The notes beneath the pieces were generated by a model. That model was not told the DNA's origin. It was given only the letters and a program-made list of their open reading frames with translations, and did no database searches. Below are positions 60,501-64,000 of a DNA stretch of 64,000 nucleotides, piece after piece. How positions within the stretch are numbered: the stretch's first letter is position 1; each line of letters begins with the position of its first letter. The stretch covers positions 54,338,550-54,402,549 of the forward strand of contig CM019214.1 in assembly GCA_009741485.1 (NCBI GenBank), read 5' to 3'. Origin of the DNA: Malurus cyaneus samueli (Eukaryota; Chordata; Aves; Passeriformes; Maluridae). Both the position numbers and the translations under genes were made by a program.

Positions 60501-62106
60501 ATTTAAATTGAGGTTGAAAAAAACAGTTATGCTTAATAACTTCTCCAAAAGCTACATTATTTTGGGTGGACACACAAAAGCAACTTACATTTAGTTGAAT
60601 TAAACTGAGAAACTTGCTTGCCTTCATGTTCAGTCCAAGGAGAAGGAACTATGAGCTTCTTTGTGAAAAACTGGAATAGAATAAAAACAAACCATCTCAG
60701 CATATTTTAAAATTTTCAACTTAAATTTAGTACCCTGAACAAGAAAAAAACTGTAGAACATTTCATTATTTTAGGCCCAAAGAGGTTAAAGAAAAAAAAT
60801 TGACTTGAAAACCCCTATGTTTTTTATGACACATAGCATTTCAGATCTTTCAAGTCTCCAGAGTGAAAACTATACACAACTTTCAATTAACAATAATTAT
60901 TCATTTAAAAATTGAATTGTCACTACCATGCTTCTTCCACAGAAGTTTAAAATAGTTTTTTAAATTTTCAGTTTGTTATGTTTTATTTTGACAATTGAGC
61001 TATTTCACAGAAGTGAGAAAGAGACACTGCAGTAAAAGTGATTAACCAAAGCTTTTTGGCAACATTATAAGTGTTAGTGTATTTGGCTAAATGGGTTAGT
61101 GGTAAAACACTTATGAGTACTTCAGTCTTTTTCTGTGAGCCAGCTTTGGCTATCATCATATTGCATTGTGGAACACCCTGATGGTGACGAGATGAACGCT
61201 ACTGCAAAGTTTCAAGAAACACACGGCAAATCCTGTTCTCACAATAAATGCAAGACTTCTAATAAATGAAAAAAAAAAACAACTCTGTCTAATAAAAAAA
61301 ACCCTGTTTAATAAAAATTATGCCTGTCATAGTTGCGTGTTTCAAGCTGTTCAGCTGCATAATCTATTAGGTTATACCTCACAAGGTGGAAATTTTTTTA
61401 ACACAATTTAGAACAGTACATCTTAGCTGCAGGTCAACTACACAGCTTCTTTACAGATTCATAAAACATACTTTTGTTTGTAGAGAGAAACTGATGGACT
61501 TGCCAAACAAAGCTGTATTTTTTTTTAATTGAAATAACATTGAAGATTTCTGTAGTGTAGTGCATATTTTAAACACTTTACTTTTCCTCCTCTGCTAGAC
61601 AAATGAATAGCAAAAAATAAAATGAAAAATTGATGGAAAGATACAAGCTACAAGAACAAACTCTTCCACCCAACTAAAGAGACTTTGGAAGAAATAAAAA
61701 AACCCCAAAAATTCTGCAATATTTTTAAAAATGCAGCATCACTCTAACAGTTAGTAAAAATCCCCAAATTCTTAATCATTATTTTTAACCTGAAGTAAAC
61801 TATTTGTAAGAGTTATATAATAGCTATATTACCACTAGCAAAGAAACATAAAAGAAAAAAAATCTGTTTTGACCTATGTGTGTCTGAAAGAAGATGGGGA
61901 AGAAGAGTGTGGATTCCAACTACAACTGCAAGGGATGAGGGTTGAAAATTACTTTCTTACTGAAATATAACAGGCTTCTGGGTTTTGAAATCCTGTAATA
62001 GACAAGGATCTTTTCTGTAGACAAAACAAATCAATATTTGATAGCACCAAGTTTTATTACCTCCTCAATAGCTTTTTGCCTTCTATCTTCTGTCTCCTTA
62101 TCAGTT
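51420..62106 (-). CDS. BORA: BORA, 3' part (nine coding exons; N-terminal exons lie beyond the right edge)
   Basis: Encodes protein aurora borealis, which binds and activates Aurora A and drives PLK1 activation at mitotic entry; largely disordered and cytoplasmic. Exons on the minus strand: 62106-62061, 60670-60589, 59407-59342, 58598-58542, 56869-56652, 55325-55169, 54177-53582, 53192-53061, 51575-51420. They sum to 1510 nt, about 502 residues plus stop, all in frame. Conserved blocks include RRQKAIEEFFTK, VPSPWTEHEGKQ, CQTVLSLPVDFNL, SSSSLRRKLFL, SLGSITSPTF, SPYIDGCSPIKN and CMSPLAESSAIPC. Dense SP/TP sites fit CDK/PLK1 control. DSGYNT in the penultimate exon is the family's beta-TrCP phosphodegron. 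RRKLFL fits an RxLF cyclin-docking pattern (inference). About 87 residues by human comparison, including part of the Aurora A-activating N-terminus, are missing because the window ends. Synteny with DIS3/PIBF1 supports the call. Confidence 0.95.
53061..53192 (-). CDS. BORA: BORA exon with DSGYNT degron
   Basis: Encodes VDSGYNTQTCGSSIMDTAGT, then NSCKENDVNTVMF, ending LLRTK. DSGYNT fits the DSGxxT motif that, once PLK1-phosphorylated, recruits SCF-beta-TrCP in known BORA proteins. Acceptor GATTTCAG, donor AAG|GTAGGA; 132 nt. Confidence 0.95.
53582..54177 (-). CDS. BORA: BORA large exon
   Basis: 596-nt exon encoding QRKFTFRSPDIPSSS, RSPYIDGCSPIKNCSPMRL, QTSVIRIPIAVENQEEDDKE, THLVVATMSV and MCMSPLAESSAIPCDNSSIQ. 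Acceptor is a long T tract then CAG; donor CAG|GTAAAA. Colinear with human over its whole length with several small indels. Confidence 0.95.
55169..55325 (-). CDS. BORA: BORA exon with QFSSSPIQ
   Basis: Encodes GQFSSSPIQGGTRAYSLGSI, then TSPTFSEGSPAAHLGSPAFS, ending KTPLS. Serine-proline rich; family members carry CDK1-primed PLK1 docking sites in this region. Acceptor ATTCTGAAG, donor TCAG|GTATAG; 157 nt. Confidence 0.93.
55818..55924. repeat. AAAC/AACC-rich low-complexity tract
   Basis: About 105 bp built from AACC, AAAC and CAAAA units with no T apart from one short interruption, in the BORA intron between 55325 and 56652. On the BORA transcript strand it is G/T-rich. Confidence 0.9.
56652..56869 (-). 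CDS. BORA: BORA exon with SSSSLRRKLFL
   Basis: Encodes EYFRTDEFADQSQENLSSSS, then LRRKLFLEENG, ending SIELSPVRCRSPLDTSSS. RRKLFL fits an RxLF cyclin-binding pattern (inference). Acceptor ATTTCTAG, donor TCA|GTAAGT; 218 nt. Confidence 0.94.
57405..57905. other. Unidentified GC-richer block in BORA intron
   Basis: About 500 bp immediately before the 57.9-kb CR1 is less AT-rich than the surrounding intron and looks repeat-derived, but I cannot assign it to a family. No exon with family similarity is present and frames are interrupted. Confidence 0.3.
57930..58335 (-). mobile_element. CR1-like LINE fragment in BORA intron
   Basis: Begins TTCATAGAATCGTAGAGCAT and GAGTTGGAAGGGACACATGG, then continues through an AGGTCTCCCCTCAGTCTCCT segment, the reverse complement of a CR1-family 3' region. 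A short internal duplication is visible (ATAAATCTTTT twice near 58120-58150). Confidence 0.8.
58542..58598 (-). CDS. BORA: BORA exon with LSLPVDFNLE
   Basis: 57-nt exon encoding ACQTVLSLPVDFNLEKIL. Acceptor TCATTGCAG, donor CTAG|GTATG. Confidence 0.93.
59342..59407 (-). CDS. BORA: BORA exon (small, divergent)
   Basis: Encodes IDINNISPIGRQLSLHSGRS plus N, aligning loosely with human TNINSDSPVGKKLTIHSEKS. Acceptor TTTTACAG, donor AATG|GTGAGT; 66 nt. Phases match both neighbours. Confidence 0.88.
60589..60670 (-). CDS. BORA: BORA exon with VPSPWT
   Basis: Encodes FFTKKLIVPSPWTEHEGKQV, then SQFNSTK. Acceptor CTATTCCAG, donor AAAT|GTAAGT; 82 nt. Confidence 0.94.
62061..62106 (-). CDS. BORA: BORA exon (residues about 88-103 of the human protein)
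   Basis: Short 46-nt exon encoding TDKETEDRRQKAIEE. Acceptor TTGCTTAG, donor GAG|GTAATA. It joins in frame with FFTKK of the next exon and needs two bases from an exon outside the window. Confidence 0.9.
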
Positions 62107-64000
62107 CTAAGCAACAAATGAAAAACAATTCAATTATCAAAACTATCACACAAGTAGGAAAAAATGTAAAGGCCAGCCATATAATAATTTATAGATACTC
62201 AATTAATTGCACTAAACTCTAAATCTTATGGTGTTTTTACACTTACGTGCAATGATCTCAAACTATAAATTTATATATAGAAAAACACTTCTCAATTTCA
62301 AGTTGATTTGAAAAAGATTTGCAAATATTATGTTTACTCAGCATGTCTGGACAAAAATGTAACAATAACTGATCTTCCAAAATAATTATTAATATATTTT
62401 ATATATTTCATATTAATATATTTCCCTGTTAAAGATAAGATTAGACTTGCACTATAAACCCACACACAATAAAAAACAAAGCTGTAACAAATTAAAGGGC
62501 AACTGAAGACAATCCCTGAATTTGCACACTCAAATTCCTGACACATCCCAATTTCCCAGCAGAGTTCTCTCTAGCCAAATACCTAGTCTGCCACATTTTC
62601 TTCATTATAGAATGCAGTATCATATTTCAGTTTCTAACAAGAAATAAATTCCCTTATGCAGCTTTCAACTTAGTTTTTAAATAAATAAATTGTAGTTACT
62701 TCAGTTACTTCATGATGTGTGAGGTTCTGTATTTATATTTCCTCTAATGGTCATCTTCAAGCCTGACTTTCAGTTGCTACTATGTAATTTATTGTAAAAT
62801 TTTTGAAGCTTAATAGTGTTCATCATTGTCTTAGCTGAACCACACAACACTTTCATACAGTTAGTATACCTGAATTGCCCCAGAATAATTTTAGAAATCA
62901 GATAAGATATTATTAGCTACACAAGCACACACAGATGTGCCAAACACATAAACTCTCACAGCTCTCTCTTTTATGCTTATCAGACTTTGAATATATCTGC
63001 AATGTTTGGACATGCCACCTTCAGTTATGTCTGCCTAGACGATGCTAAATTAACAGTTCTATGGACACTTGCAGAGTTGTTGTACCAAAAAAAAGCACAC
63101 AATCATTTTATGAATGGATATAAAAAAAGCTATACAGATGACTGAAAAAAAAAGGAATCACTGTATGAAACAGTGGGACTGAAAGGACCCACTGAGACAA
63201 CCCATTTCTATCTATGGGCCATATCACTTATCACTGGAATTTTCACCCAAAACATCTACATTAAAGCTAGTTTGTCTGAATAAGGTTCCAGAAATAATGT
63301 AATCAACTCCCTAAAAACATAAGGTTTAATAATGTATAAGAAGCATCAGAATCTGAAACCTATTGGCTACTAGAGGAAGGGCAGAAAGACCTGGTGATTC
63401 AGATACAGCTGAGGACAGTTATAGTCCTACAGCTTTTATTATTCAAAAAGAGACATGTAGGTTCAGTCAGACATGCAGAACAGTGAGTCTACCTCACAGT
63501 ATTTTTTACTTTGAGGGTGTTGAAACACTGGAACAGGTTGCTTGGAGACATGGTAGATGCCCCATCCCTGGAAACATTCAAGATCCAGGTGGGTGGGACT
63601 CTGAGCAACCGGATCTAAACAGGATTGGTTTATTATTCTATTCCTGCAGTGCTTCATGCCATGAAGAGCAATTCTTTGTGCAAGTTTGTAACTGAAAAAT
63701 GTACAGGAGAGTCTACAGGATTCACCATTAAGGCTTCCCCTTGCCTACTTCCACATGGCATGTCATTCTCTTCTACCAGTGTGTAAAACTATCACTCAAG
63801 TTCCAAACTCCAAGACTGCGTTACTTTACCTATTTTCCTTATATGAGTTATTTTTAGAGAAAGGAAAAAAAGTGATAAGGTCCCCAAAACACTTCAAGTA
63901 ACTAGCACTAGTCCCCCCTCCTTCACATTAAATCTAATCTATATCTTCCAAAGAGAGTACTGGTTTCCTCAGCTAGCTTCCCCAGGTCTACCCTTCTGCA
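62107..64000 (-). other. BORA intron continuing past the right edge
   Basis: No exon was found here for the upstream BORA blocks (for example FRWSIDQLAVINPVEIDPED), so these lie beyond the window. A CR1 fragment lies at 63.49-63.64 kb. Confidence 0.65.
63490..63640 (+). mobile_element. CR1 LINE fragment near the right edge
   Basis: Contains ACTGGAACAGGTTGCTTGGA, CCCCATCCCTGGAAACATTC and CTCTGAGCAACCGGATCTAA, the sense-strand CR1 3' region. It lies in the BORA intron that continues past the window. Confidence 0.8.

Larger units (their letters stand above)
51576..62060 (-). other. BORA introns within the window (exons listed separately)
   Basis: AT-rich introns with the AAAC-rich tract (55.8 kb), the unassigned block (57.4-57.9 kb) and a CR1 (57.93 kb). 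No additional coding with family similarity was seen. Confidence 0.7.

Noticed and set aside
1..64000. CRISPR arrays, operons, phage or bacterial mobile elements
   Set aside because: The window is plainly vertebrate (spliced genes, CR1 LINEs, poly(A) signals). No regularly spaced direct repeats or prokaryotic gene organisation were seen.

Overview
The window is vertebrate nuclear DNA, almost certainly from a bird. It is AT-rich, with spliced genes split into short exons, and it carries several CR1 LINE fragments and two degenerate LTR-type blocks resembling those common in avian genomes. I cannot fix the order or species, although the LTR types recall passerines.

Three neighbouring protein genes account for all coding sequence I can support. 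PIBF1 (minus strand, 674-27526, 5' part of the gene) encodes a coiled-coil protein of centriolar satellites and the ciliary base. DIS3 (plus strand, 28811-48265, all 21 coding exons) encodes the endo/exoribonuclease of the RNA exosome. BORA (minus strand, 51420-62106, 3' part of the gene) encodes the Aurora A/PLK1 mitotic activator. The order BORA-DIS3-PIBF1 and the relative orientations match human 13q22, so this is a conserved syntenic block. Exons were placed by translating both strands, matching family protein sequence from memory and requiring each splice phase to join. All phases close except inside DIS3 exon 1.

Layout: 1-27.6 kb holds PIBF1 coding exons 9 to 1 and long introns with an LTR remnant (about 8.15-8.46 kb), an old CR1 (about 9.0-9.65 kb) and a second LTR-like block (about 23.64-24.33 kb). 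27.6-29.1 kb is PIBF1 intron 1 with a CR1, followed by a CpG-rich divergent promoter shared with DIS3. 29.1-48.5 kb is the DIS3 body. At 48.5-48.6 kb DIS3 and BORA end tail to tail, about 120 bp apart. 48.6-51.4 kb is the BORA 3' UTR, and 51.4-62.1 kb holds nine BORA coding exons. 62.1-64 kb is BORA intron with a CR1 fragment.

The three genes are not one pathway: RNA decay (DIS3), mitotic kinase control (BORA) and centrosome/cilium (PIBF1). Their shared features are the DIS3/PIBF1 promoter and the DIS3/BORA 3' ends. I found no convincing undescribed system. The points most worth checking are a frame break inside DIS3 exon 1, two GC-AG introns with the same GCAAGT donor, an LTR-derived block that stops about 45 bp from a PIBF1 splice donor, and a perfect 15-bp hairpin in DIS3 intron 1.
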